A program made the translations under genes and the position numbers. DNA of 64,000 nt from Shewanella salipaludis (lineage in GTDB: Bacteria > Pseudomonadota > Gammaproteobacteria > Enterobacterales > Shewanellaceae). Every line of letters begins with the position of its first letter. Within the stretch, counting starts at the first letter, position 1. The stretch spans positions 62,001 through 126,000 of the forward strand of contig NZ_JAAXYH010000001.1 of NCBI RefSeq assembly GCF_012911865.1. Reading direction: 5' to 3'. Under the pieces are notes generated by a model that was not told the origin of the DNA, did not search any database, and saw nothing but the letters and a program-made list of their open reading frames with translations. Of the stretch, positions 29,730-38,600 are shown in pieces.

Positions 29730-29776
29730 CCGAGGATTAAGGTCTTATAAAGGCGGGCAACATTGGCTCTGTGGGG

Positions 29777-30394
29777 TTAACCTATCGCCAGCCACACACC
29801 TACGCCGAACATCAGACTGCCGGCGATCCGGTTCAGCCAACGTATGTTATCGCCGCGACTGAGGAAACGTCTCAGGCCCTTGCCGCCGCTGGCGTAGGCC
29901 AGCAGGGAAGTGAATTCCGTCACCATGATGACGCCAAGCAGCGCCGCCAGCTGTGGCCCGAGCGGGCGCTCGGCACTGATGAAGGGCGGCAACAGCGACA
30001 ACATGAAGGCCCAGCCCTTGGGATTGGCGATGGCGGTGATAAAGCCCTGGGAGATCAGGGCCAACCTGGCCGTCGGCTCAGTGGCGTTATCCACTAGCGC
30101 CAGCTTGCCCTTGGCGCGCCACATCTGCACCCCGAGATAACCCAGATAAATGCCGCCGAGCCATTTCAGCAACTGAAAGATCTCCGGGGAGTTGAGCATC
30201 AGCGCCGCCACGCCCATGACGGCAGCCACAGCCACCAGGGCGACCCCGGCCAGTTCTCCGAGCATCATCCACAGGGTGCGGCGCACTCCTATGCTCATCC
30301 CCAGGGTCATGGCGAGGGTCATGCACATCCCAGGGGTGATGGACACGAAGAAGAAGGTCGGCACGAAGACGGCGAGTAAAGCAAAATCTGGCAT
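29777..30394 (-). CDS. LysE/RhtB-family exporter
   Basis: The 205-aa membrane protein starts MPDFALLAVFVPTFFFVSIT, with the motif 'SITPGMCMTLAMTLGMSIG' and 'FITAIANPKGWAFMLSLLPPF'. Six membrane segments. The frame is open back to 30592, but the upstream part is Arg/Pro/His-rich without membrane character, and ATG 30394 starts the first helix as in the family. It is the last clearly backbone-like gene before the AT-rich accessory region. Confidence 0.88.
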   Translation of the reverse strand: MPDFALLAVFVPTFFFVSITPGMCMTLAMTLGMSIGVRRTLWMMLGELAGVALVAVAAVMGVAALMLNSPEIFQLLKWLGGIYLGYLGVQMWRAKGKLALVDNATEPTARLALISQGFITAIANPKGWAFMLSLLPPFISAERPLGPQLAALLGVIMVTEFTSLLAYASGGKGLRRFLSRGDNIRWLNRIAGSLMFGVGVWLAIG

Positions 30395-30946
30395 TGAGTG
30401 ATCCGTGAATTGAGGGTGGCCGTGATGTGCCGGCTCGGCATCTGGCAGGCGTTCGCCAGCCGCGCAGGCGCGGACTGGACGATAGTCTAGTGAAAATCTG
30501 GCCGCCAGCCAAGGCTTGGCTGAGCAGGGACGGCGGAAAAGACTGTGTTCGTGCCGAGGCGGCCGCGCCAGCGAGTCTCTGGTCAGTGGCACAGCACGCG
30601 GCTGACTCGTCTTAATCTGTATCCCTGCTTGCCTTTGTCGCTGTTTTTGCTTAAGTTAATCCTAGCCTGCCTAAGGCGCTTCAAATGTCTTATGTCTTAT
30701 GTCTTATGCTTTAGCCAAGAAACGACATTATAGAACGTCACAGAAAGTCACCGACAGTCGCAGCAAGCAACAGCAAAGCCGCTGCGCTGTCCATTGGGAC
30801 AGACGGTGGGACAGACTCAGGATGAGCCGTGCCGTACCCCCATCTTGAACCCCATTTCCTTTTGCTTACCCCTTCATTGGCATACCGGAAGCCGCAATCC
30901 AGGGGCGGTAGCCTGCCTGCAAGGCGGCATCTTCTTTGAACAGTCA
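30395..30946. other. Non-coding stretch before the cassette region
   Basis: No gene is supported; open frames here have no family features. There is a short tandem array of the heptamer ATGTCTT (three copies plus a variant, about 30685-30712). Further right (30735-30775) is an A/C/G-rich stretch with repeated 'CAC-AG-CA' words. Confidence 0.6.
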
Positions 30947-31213
30947 TCAACAGTACTGGCCGTGCCGGTCGCTCAAGGGATCAATCGGCAGCCATGTTTA
31001 AACTGTCGAGTGGACTCAGGGGACTATTACAGAAAACAGTGCTGAAATAACGAGATCTTGTCCTGCTCATGAAGAGGTGCAAACGCGCATGCGCGTTTTG
31101 CCGGAAGGCTTAGTGGAGTGAACAAGTTGAATGGTTTACAAAACAGTAAGTTGTGATAATCTGGTTTGCATTGAACCAATGTACATATGCGCATGCGCAC
31201 TATTAAAATGTTA
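30947..31213 (+). repeat. GTT-ending repeat, copy 1 (candidate attI-like/promoter element)
   Basis: About 267 bp nearly identical to 33061-33335; the two copies differ by a few bases and a 7-bp indel near the left end. Homology stops exactly at GTTA (31210-31213), beyond which the sequences diverge. Internal landmarks: an 18-bp perfect palindrome (31081-31098, core GCGCATGCGC), an extended -10 like TGTGATAAT at 31152-31160, and a second 12-bp palindrome TGCGCATGCGCA at 31188-31199. The last ~93 bp begin GAACAAG and end TGTT, with weak inverted similarity at the two ends. Integron cassette junctions have the form G/TTRRRY, hence the attI/attC-like reading. No integrase gene is in the window. 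Confidence 0.7.
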
Positions 31214-31231
31214 TATGCGAAGGATAGTTTT

Positions 31232-31579
31232 GTGAATATTTCAACTAAAAATGGATGGCATACACTTTCACTTGGTGAATTTACAAAGCTATTCATTCCT
31301 GCTTTGTCTCAACTCTTGGAAGAAGAATATAATTTTAGAACTCATGACCGACCCAGCGTTGGTACAAATAGCGTAAATTGGGATATGACTAACGGCAATT
31401 TTCTTATTGGCATTAGTTGGAAAGCCAACGAAGATGTTTCGGTCTACTCTAGTAGTCAAGCCTTAGGGGAAGTAAAACTATACTCCAATTGTAATGATGG
31501 TCTTAATTGGTTTAAGGCACTGCAAAACGAATTTCCAAACAAACTCAACAGTGAAAAGTTGAGCAAGTTTCGCATATAA
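31232..31579 (+). CDS. Hypothetical protein of gene cassette 1
   Basis: A 115-aa, probably soluble protein beginning 'NISTKNGWHTLSLGEFTKLF'. The frame is open from 31187, but the GTT junction is at 31210 and AAGGA at 31219-31223 sits 7 nt before GTG 31232, so I start there. No recognised domain; it is rich in Asn, Ser and Leu with a central 'GNFLIGISWKANEDVSVYSS' strand-like part. Its TAA stop lies inside the 5' arm of the following attC, as is usual in integron cassettes. AT-rich compared with the backbone. Confidence 0.65.
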   Translation: MNISTKNGWHTLSLGEFTKLFIPALSQLLEEEYNFRTHDRPSVGTNSVNWDMTNGNFLIGISWKANEDVSVYSSSQALGEVKLYSNCNDGLNWFKALQNEFPNKLNSEKLSKFRI

Positions 31580-31673
31580 CAAGCCAAGTCAACGGGACAA
31601 TTTTAAGCAGGCCCCCGTCGCTTCGCTCCTAATTTTAGCCAGCTTAAAGTTGCCCCTGCTTGGGGCGTTATGT
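31574..31673 (+). repeat. attC recombination site 1 (integron type)
   Basis: The 5' core ATATAAC (31574-31580) continues AACAAGCCAAG, and the 3' end CTTGGGGCGTTATGT (31659-31673) is its imperfect inverted complement (AACGCCCCAAG). The length is about 100 bp, with a central imperfect palindrome. This is the typical layout of Vibrio/Shewanella attC sites (RYYYAAC ... GTTRRRY); the crossover would be between G31667 and T31668. Confidence 0.85.
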
Positions 31674-31688
31674 GCAAAAGGACTTTTT

Positions 31689-32288
31689 ATGCAATCTATC
31701 GATAATCAAACTTTAAAAATAATATCATCAATAATCCTAGTCCAAGGAGGGATATTACTTTACTGGTTTATCACATCCGAAAATTTCGTTATCTCACTTG
31801 GCTTCTCAACATTAACTAATGTAAGCATTTTTGCATGGTGTATTGCTGCTTTGGTCGTCGCCTTATACGTTTGGGGTGCCGCAAGCATTTCTAGTGTTCG
31901 CGAACACATGTTTAAGTTAAATAAGTTAAAATATTTGGCTTTAATCGGGGCTCTAGTTAGTGGCTTCTTCGAAGAGTTACTATTTCGAAAAATATTAATG
32001 GATTACCTTGAAGAAGAAGGTTTTAGTAATTTTACTCAAATCATTATTTCAGGTCTAGCATTCGGGCTGGCTCATCTGGTATGGGGTGGTAAGGCATTAT
32101 CAGCGGCTGTTAATGCTACGTTTTATACTTTTTTCTTAGGCTCTGGTCTGGCCCTTGTCTACATAATGAGCGATAAAAATTTAGCTCTTTGCATAATCGC
32201 ACACACGATAGTGACTGGTTTGATCGAACCTGGATTAATTAAGTCAGCACTATTAAACAAGTTGGGCTATTTAAAGGAGCGCACATAA
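31689..32288 (+). CDS. CPBP-family intramembrane metalloprotease (CAAX/Abi) in cassette 2
   Basis: A 199-aa membrane protein with about five hydrophobic segments. The CPBP signatures are present: 'EELLFRKILMDYL' (EExxxR, residues about 100-112), 'FGLAHLVWGG' (His) and 'CIIAHTIVTG' (His). Such proteases act in bacteriocin self-immunity, phage abortive infection or signalling; which one applies is not shown by the sequence. An upstream in-frame ATG at 31650 lies inside the attC, so I choose ATG 31689 just after the cassette junction. No attC follows; the 3' part of the cassette has been replaced by IS remnants. Confidence 0.82.
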   Translation: MQSIDNQTLKIISSIILVQGGILLYWFITSENFVISLGFSTLTNVSIFAWCIAALVVALYVWGAASISSVREHMFKLNKLKYLALIGALVSGFFEELLFRKILMDYLEEEGFSNFTQIIISGLAFGLAHLVWGGKALSAAVNATFYTFFLGSGLALVYIMSDKNLALCIIAHTIVTGLIEPGLIKSALLNKLGYLKERT

Positions 32289-32293
32289 AAGGG

Positions 32294-32626
32294 TGAATCA
32301 GGCCACCAAGGGTGCAGGGTAAGAGCATGAAAAAATTACTTGCGAAACAATACCTTTTCTAAGTAGGCCGTATTTCGACAGGCCTTCATTTGCTTTGCAC
32401 GTACTCCTTTCTTAAATGATGTTTCTGATTGCAGCTGGTTTATGGCTATATGTCTGACGCCTGCCATTACTTCAGCTGCGCCTTCCCGCCGGATCCGACA
32501 GTCGTCTTCTCTCATGCCGACATCGAGCTTCCAGTGTAGGCTGTTTTCAATTCCCCAGTGAGTACGCGCCGCTCTCGCAAGTTCCTTGGCTGACAATTGG
32601 GCCAAGAGCTGAATCAGGCCACCCAC
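32294..32626 (-). pseudogene. ISAs1-family transposase, C-terminal remnant
   Basis: The reverse frame 32336-32626 encodes about 85 residues of the family C-terminus: 'AKELARAARTHWGIENSLHW', then 'LDVGMREDDCRIRREGAAEV' and a Lys-rich end. The DDE catalytic part is missing. A 14-bp direct repeat, TGAATCAGGCCACC, lies on both sides (32294-32307 and 32610-32623) and marks the edges of this insert. Confidence 0.8.
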
Positions 32627-32691
32627 AGTAAATGGTGTGATCCAGCGGCCTCCTCTAGACTGAGATAAATTGTCGATGTTGGAGCCTTGCC

Positions 32692-32871
32692 ATGCCGCGT
32701 CCCAGAAGAACTCAGATCAGTATCGAAGACACCCCTTTCTACCACTGCTGCAGTCGGGTGGTGCGCCGCGCCTTCCTCTGTGGGGATGTTCGATACTCGG
32801 GTAAGAACTATGACCATCGCCGGGGCTGGGTAGAGTCATTGTTTAAAGCGATACCTTTCAGGATCCTATGA
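32692..32871 (+). pseudogene. REP-associated tyrosine (Y1/IS200-like) transposase, N-terminal fragment
   Basis: A 59-codon frame begins MPRPRRTQISIEDTPFYHCC and continues 'SRVVRRAFLCGDVRYSGKNY', the typical start of Y1_Tnp (TnpA-REP/RAYT) proteins common in Shewanella. It stops after 'AIPFRIL', before the HUH and tyrosine motifs, so it cannot be active. The break falls at GGATCCTATGA near 32861-32871. The 32872-33060 segment between this fragment and repeat copy 2 has no supported gene. Confidence 0.75.
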
Positions 32872-33060
32872 ATGGAAATGGGTTGGGTAACTGACGCCAA
32901 AAATCACTGTTTTTGAGTGAAGTAGACCTGTTTTATCAATCCTCATCCGTTTTGCATCATGTTCTGTCGACTCTTTATCGGCTAAATCACTTTCCTTAGC
33001 TTGAGCCCTAACCCAAAGTGCATTATGTTATTGTTTTAACATGGCTGGCTTGATTTGTTT

Positions 33061-33335
33061 TCAACAGTACAGGCCGTGCCGGTCGTCGGGTCACTCAAGG
33101 GATCAATCGGCAGCCATGTTTAAACTGTCGAGTGGACTCAGGGGACTGTTACAGAAAACAGTGCTGAAATAACGAGATCTTGTCCTGCTCATAAAGAGGT
33201 GCAAACGCGCATGCGCGTTTTGCCGGAAGGCTTAGTGGAGTGAACAAGTTGAATGGTTTACAAAACAGTAAGTTGTGATAATCTGGTTTGCATTGAACCC
33301 ATGTACATATGCGCATGCGCACTATTAAAATGTTA
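33061..33335 (+). repeat. GTT-ending repeat, copy 2
   Basis: Second copy of the element at 30947-31213, almost identical, with the palindrome at 33203-33220 and extended -10 like TGTGATAAT at 33274-33282. It ends at GTTA (33332-33335), after which the DUF4238 cassette begins. Its position in front of a second cassette means that the promoter-like element, not only a cassette, was duplicated. Confidence 0.7.
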
Positions 33336-33352
33336 GTTTTTAAGGAAAGTAT

Positions 33353-34183
33353 TTGAACCGGCAAACTAAAGTAAAACATCACTATGTCCCTGAAGTTTAT
33401 ATGAAAGGGTTTTCCATGGATGATAAAGAAAAAGTATATGTTCTAAGGAAGCCAAGGCATAATATTTCATCTATGCACCCAGCTCAAATAATGTATGACA
33501 AGCACTTATATACAGTTAGCTTTCAGAACGAGCGTTCACAGATGATAGAAGACTTTTACTCTGAAGTAGAGAGTGAGTTATCTGACGCATTTCGATTGAT
33601 GAACGAGCTTAGACATAGCCCTAAAGAATACCTTGAAGCTAAAAATACCGTTGAATTTCATCAATTATTGAAAGTTATTATTGCTCTTCAATTCTGGAGA
33701 ACGCCTTGTCAAAGAGAGTTAGCCAAAGAATATGCATCAAACTTATTAGGGTTATACGACTCAGCAAGTGAGATGACTAAGAAAAATTTAGGTTATGACC
33801 GTAGATTTATTAAATATTTATATGCACATAGGGAAAAAGACTCTCATTTAACGCTAATTCAAAATTCCCTATTACCGTTATTAACTTTTAAGATGTTAGA
33901 TGAAGGCTTAATTGATTTTTCATTTTACGTTGCAGAACAAGACCAAGGATTGGTTCTAACATGTGATAATCCTGTAGTTTATTCTGACTTAAATGAGTTA
34001 TTTGAGTTTAAAGTTTTTGCTTTTCCATTAACTAAAAATATCATTGTAGCCTCCAGTGTTGATGAAGGAGCTTTAGATATTTATAAATTCAATCAAAAAA
34101 TTTATAAGCAAGCTCGAGAGCGAGTTATTGGCTCTAGAGAAGAGTACTTACAAGAGTTTCAAAGATCTGCGACAGAAAATTAA
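33353..34183 (+). CDS. DUF4238 protein of gene cassette 3
   Basis: A 276-aa soluble protein whose N-terminus 'KVKHHYVPEVYMKGFSMDD' is the DUF4238 signature (HHYVPxxYL-F). The family is widespread in accessory islands and is often suspected of a role in phage defence or DNA/RNA processing, but no function is established. TTG 33353 is the start; AAGGAAAG sits 6-7 nt upstream and no ATG lies nearby. Strongly AT-rich. Its TAA stop abuts the attC that follows. Confidence 0.8.
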   Translation: MNRQTKVKHHYVPEVYMKGFSMDDKEKVYVLRKPRHNISSMHPAQIMYDKHLYTVSFQNERSQMIEDFYSEVESELSDAFRLMNELRHSPKEYLEAKNTVEFHQLLKVIIALQFWRTPCQRELAKEYASNLLGLYDSASEMTKKNLGYDRRFIKYLYAHREKDSHLTLIQNSLLPLLTFKMLDEGLIDFSFYVAEQDQGLVLTCDNPVVYSDLNELFEFKVFAFPLTKNIIVASSVDEGALDIYKFNQKIYKQARERVIGSREEYLQEFQRSATEN

Positions 34184-34184
34184 A

Positions 34185-34283
34185 AACTAACAAGTCACTG
34201 CAAAGGACTAAAAACAGCTGGCTATTGCTCGTGCCTCGCTTATTTTAGCCATCAATTTTTAGCCTATGAGTGATGCGTTATAC
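34185..34283 (+). repeat. attC recombination site 2
   Basis: The 5' arm AACTAACAAGTCACT and the 3' arm AGTGATGCGTTATAC pair as AACAAGTCACT / AGTGATGCGTT. The total is about 99 bp, the same size class as attC site 1. It lies directly after the stop codon of the DUF4238 gene. Crossover point G34277/T34278. Confidence 0.82.
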
Positions 34284-34314
34284 GCTACAAATTCTAATGT
34301 TGGAGTAAATCAAA

Positions 34315-34830
34315 ATTATAAAATCAGACCGCATCGAATTAATATCATCCTCAGCTGTTCATATTCGTATAGAACTTGAAACACCACTGTTACTTGCTGA
34401 GAAATTAAATGCAACTGTTTCAAATAATTGGCCTTCTGGTGAGTACGACCGAGATGCAATGGAGTTTTTTCTTTCCTGTTTCGAAAATGGCGGTGAAGCT
34501 TCTCAAGGTTGGTATGGCTGGTATGCAATAAATATTGATCCCGTTTCAGGAGAAAGAACTCTAATTGGCTCAGGTGGTTATTTCGGGCCTCCAGATAGCA
34601 ATGGAATGGTTGAGATCGGTTATTCCGTATTACCTGAGTGGCAACGTCGTGGTTATGCTACAGAAATAGTAAATACACTCGTTTCTCATGCATCTTCTTT
34701 TGAAAAAATAAATAGTATTGTTGCTCATACTTCGCCGGAAAATGAAGCGTCTAAAAAAGTTTTGATTTCTAATGGTTTTAGGGAAGTTGGAGTTGATGAC
34801 GGCAATCTACGTTTCGAACATGTTAGTTAG
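34315..34830 (+). CDS. GNAT acetyltransferase of cassette 4, with a non-ATG start
   Basis: The frame reads 'KSDRIELISSSAVHIRIELE', '..TPLLLAEKLNATVSNNWPSG' and 'EYDRDAMEFFL', an N-terminus typical of the acetyltransferase-3 (RimL) family, then 'GGYFGPPDSNGMVEIGYSVL' and 'EWQRRGYATEIVNTL' (acetyl-CoA loop). This homology begins about 45 codons before the first ATG (34459). After the in-frame TAA at 34306 the only upstream candidates are ATT 34315 or ATA 34318, with GGAG at 34302-34305. So it either uses a rare ATT/ATA start or has lost its start codon. About 171 aa if started at 34315. AT-rich. Confidence 0.72.
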   Translation: MIKSDRIELISSSAVHIRIELETPLLLAEKLNATVSNNWPSGEYDRDAMEFFLSCFENGGEASQGWYGWYAINIDPVSGERTLIGSGGYFGPPDSNGMVEIGYSVLPEWQRRGYATEIVNTLVSHASSFEKINSIVAHTSPENEASKKVLISNGFREVGVDDGNLRFEHVS

Positions 34831-34863
34831 TCGTATCTCTTAGTTTTACAGTTATATTTTTGC

Positions 34864-34890
34864 GTATAACAAGTGACTGTGGTGTTCAGT
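34864..34890 (+). repeat. Truncated attC site 3 (left arm only)
   Basis: GTATAACAAGTGACTG repeats the left arm of the two complete attC sites (compare AACAAGTCACTG in site 2). The right arm ending in GCGTTAT is missing; IS110-like sequence starts in its place. Confidence 0.7.
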
Positions 34891-34898
34891 CAATATAT

Positions 34899-35225
34899 TT
34901 ATACATTTTTTGCACACCACAACTCCTCATTTTTTAGCATGGTATTCAGGATCACAATGAGCTTTCGCATGCAGGCAATCAGTGCCACTTTGGGGAGTTT
35001 TCCTGCAGCCTTCAGGTGTTGGTAATGGCGCTTAAAAACAGGATTACACTGGATAGCCGACATCATTGCCATGAACATCACTGTGCGTATTCTATGGCGA
35101 CCACCTCGGATCCTGCGCTTTCCCTTGTAGGTACCACTTTCACGGTTCATGGGAGCAACCAAGGCCACATCTGTGGTCTCCTTGTGCACGTCCAAGCCGA
35201 TAAAAAGTGTGTTAGCTTTAGACAT
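34899..35225 (-). pseudogene. IS110/IS1111-family transposase, internally deleted
   Basis: The 108-aa frame starts 'MSKANTLFIGLDVHKETTDVAL' (DEDD-type N-terminus) and jumps to the C-terminal Tnp_20 domain 'RIRGGRHRIRTVMFMAMMSA' with 'KVALIACMRKLIVILN'. About 230 residues of the usual ~340 are missing between 'ALV' and 'APMNRESGTYKGK', so the catalytic core is gone. It interrupts attC site 3. Confidence 0.82.
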
Positions 35226-35324
35226 GTCGGCCTCTTGTGAATGTTTGCCTATCTATGTTTGTAAATGGCAACAAACAGTGTGGCTCTGGTTTTGCTAACC
35301 CACGAGAAAACACGGAGGCCGACA
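35225..35324. mobile_element. Non-coding end of the IS110-like element with 10-bp inverted repeats
   Basis: TGTCGGCCTC (35225-35234) and GAGGCCGACA (35315-35324) are perfect inverted repeats around the ~80-bp leader of the deleted transposase. IS110-family elements carry guide (bridge) RNA in a non-coding end; whether this leader encodes one is open. From 35325 to 35638 I see only AT-rich non-coding DNA. Confidence 0.55.
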
Positions 35325-35638
35325 CCTGCACAGGGAATCATTATGTCTAAATGGCTGTCAGCTTCTATTGTGCAACTAAAAAATGAGACGAGTTTTTTAA
35401 CAATTAGGCTAAAAAGCGTTTTAATGATTTTTAGGTTTTGTTATGGGTATTTAGACGCTTGTATTTCTTTGGCCTTTAAGTAGGAGTCGCGGCATTTCTT
35501 TGTTTATTTTTTTGAATTAAAAAATTCAAAGTTGAAAAAATAACGACATAAAGACTGCTAAATATCTAAAAATATGTTGCTATTAGATCAAATAAAAGGA
35601 CAAACTTAAGCTGTTTTACAAAGTGTGATCCCGTCCTA

Positions 35639-35664
35639 GGAATAAGGCTGAAAGGCCTTATTCC
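35639..35664. terminator. Hairpin downstream of the two-gene reverse operon
   Basis: GGAATAAGGC and GCCTTATTCC form a perfect 10-bp stem with a 6-nt loop, 35 bp after the stop of the 1136-aa gene. The T-rich side (CCCTTTTA) is on the plus strand, so it is a better terminator for plus-strand transcription; on the minus strand it may still act as a 3' stabiliser. Confidence 0.5.
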
Positions 35665-35699
35665 CTTTTAAACGTTTAGTTAGGATGTATCATGTGAGA

Positions 35700-38600
35700 T
35701 TAGTTGATGATACCGTGGTGTAAATTTTTTTCGTAATTATTTACGTTGAATATTGAATTGAAGAATACAATGATAGCACCAGCAGTAGAGAAAGACACAG
35801 CCACCAAGGCGACATTAGGGTTAGGCGGTGTTTTGACTTGGTTTATAGCATTTGTCATACCACCAATTCTTGCACAACAATGACTCGTGAATGAAAAACC
35901 ACCAGGCCAATCTAGGATGTCTGCTGTTGGGTCGATGACTGTAGTGACGCTCTCAGCAACCAAAACACCTATTCTTCGCGTTTTTTTCGTTAATTTTTGT
36001 TCTCCTGATGGGCTTTGAAAAACAATATTTTTAATTAAAGCGATAATGAATGCTGTCCATCGTAACCCATATGCGGCTTTGGCTTTTTTTTCTTCACTAT
36101 CATAGCCTTGAATAGGCATGGTGAGGCTGCTTAATATCAAACTTGTTACAAAATTAACTTTTAATGGCACGTCTTCGGGGATAAAGGCATTAATAATGCT
36201 CTTAAGAGCACCGCCAAAGCCGGCGAGAACGCCACCCAAAGCACCATAAAAATGGATGACTTTCTGTATTTCATCTACATCTTGATTTGCCTGAGGAACA
36301 GATGTGAGACCTATGGGCGTGTTTGCTGACTGTGCTAAGTTCAACTCGTTAACGGCAGCAGGCGCCAGAATAGTGTCAAACATTTCGCGATCACCAAAAC
36401 CATCTGGTACCTTATTTTTAATTTTCTTGCCCAGTGTAAAAATTCGATAGCTGACGGATGTTGGAATTGCAATAATAAGGCTGGTTAAATCCAAAAAGGT
36501 AAGATCTTCATTCCAATCTTGGTCTGGGTCATAGGTTCTTCCTAGAAACTTATAAAAAGCGCTGAAAAATGGCAACTTTAGAGGGGTGTTCAGCATCTGT
36601 TGAGCGTGACGCAAAGCACCAATAAGGGCGTCAGCCATGCCAGTTAAGATACCTTGCGTAATTTCTAAGACGCGTTTGGCAAAGGGCTTGATAATCGCGA
36701 TAATGTTCTTTTTGAATTGGAGCGGATGAGAAATAGCATGAGTGACGGCGCGTACTTCTTCGTCAATAATGGCTTTCATCTCTTTCATCATCTTTTCTTG
36801 TTGTTCCAAATAGTCTCCAACAAGAGGTAAATCACTGACACCAATTTTGGATAAAATCTTCATCGCACCAGAATGTTGAAGATGATAAAAAGAGAAATTG
36901 ATCAGAGGATTGGCAAATGCGTTTAACACTTTCTCAAAAGCGCTTTGCCCACTTCCTCCTGGATCACTAGCACTTCCCGCTTCATCGAATTTTTCTAATA
37001 GGTCTTGGATGTTATTGGTTATATAGTTTTCCCAACTGCTCGCCTGTTTTTCAAAATAATCTATTTGCGCATCGCTACCATTACGAGTGGTTTTAGTAAT
37101 GATCTTATGTGTTACCCAAATATCGTCAAGGCCTAAAACAGCACCTAAAAAGCCGATAACTTTTCTGAAAACAAGTTTGATAGCGTCAAACACGTAGGTC
37201 ATAAAAGGGAAGATTTCTTCGATGGTATTGATCACATAAGTGATAATTTTATTGCCGATTCGGATGATGAAACTGACAACCTTGTTTCTAATTTTCACCA
37301 CGAAAGATCGTATCTTTTGGAAAACACTTTTGATCCCCTGAAAAACAGTACTGATGGCATGTCCAATCCATTTAAAAGGGTGAAATCCGCCAGACGTTTT
37401 ATTAGGGTCAACTTCATCTTTTGCCGCCTGACTTCCAAGGAATGAGATATCCCCATTCTCTTCAAATTTTGCGCCCCAAGTATCATCTTGCAGGTAATCA
37501 TTATTGTGATGTTCCCCTAATATCTTCGCACGTTGTTCTTGGAACATTTCATGCCGGTTTTTCACCAATTGCCCCAAAACTTTTGCAGCTTGGTCAAGGT
37601 TGGTATCTGAGGGGCGGTTGCCATTATTCCACAGAGGTAAACCGTCATGGGTACGGATTTTATTGAATTGTTCTGCACCATTAATTTTAGTTAGGCGTTG
37701 CATGGCTAAATGAGCGGGATCTATAACTTCGCTAACATTGCCTATATCTCGGCCAATCTGAATTAAGGGTGTATCTAAACCCATCGTTGGCATAATCACG
37801 GAGACTGTACCCGTCAAGTCGGTTTTAGTTAATTTTGGCTGATCAGGACCGAGTTGGAGACTAACGCCATTGACCTCTGCTTTAACATTTCCGCTGGCGC
37901 TGATGTAGCACTTTTCACCACACAAATAGCCAGCAGATTCGCTTGTGTTATCCTCTAGGCACATGCTTGTGGTGTAGCTATCGAATTCCAATATATCATC
38001 AGGACCTTCGATGCAAATACCCTGAGTGCGCCACATGGTGGAAACAGGATCAAAGAACCAATGGCTTAGCTGGTCGTGACTGTTCGCTACAACCAGGTGG
38101 TTATTGTCTAGTGTTCCTTTTACAGATGTATATTGTTTGACGTCATCCAAGATCGGTATGGCAGATGTCCATTCTTCAGAAAATTCGTTTGTCTCACCAT
38201 TGAGATAGCGGTTGGTCAGATATAACAATTTGCTTTCGCCAACATTTGTTTGTTGAAGCAAAAAGATAGTAACGCCACTTTCGTCGGAGGAAACAGAAGG
38301 GACGACAAGGGTGGTATCTTTTTTGGCCGGAATTAATTCCAAATTGCTGCGGTGGTTTTTATGCAGATTTAAGGCATCACCCGCGCAGAAAATTTGGTCT
38401 GTACCTGTACCTGTTCGATGAAGGGCAATGGAACCTACCCAGCCCTTTAGGTTATACCGAATATTGGAGGCACCTGGCTGTGTGCCAAATGGGGTAAATA
38501 CTAAGACGGGAGTTCCGTTAGAATTATAGAGCAAAAAGATGCCCTGATCATCCATATAGCTGCCAATTTGTACGCCCATAATCTCGCTGCCATTACCCGG

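Noticed and set aside
35265-35483. 72-aa plus-strand frame after the IS110 remnant
   Set aside because: Starts inside the IS leader, has no homology and no Shine-Dalgarno.
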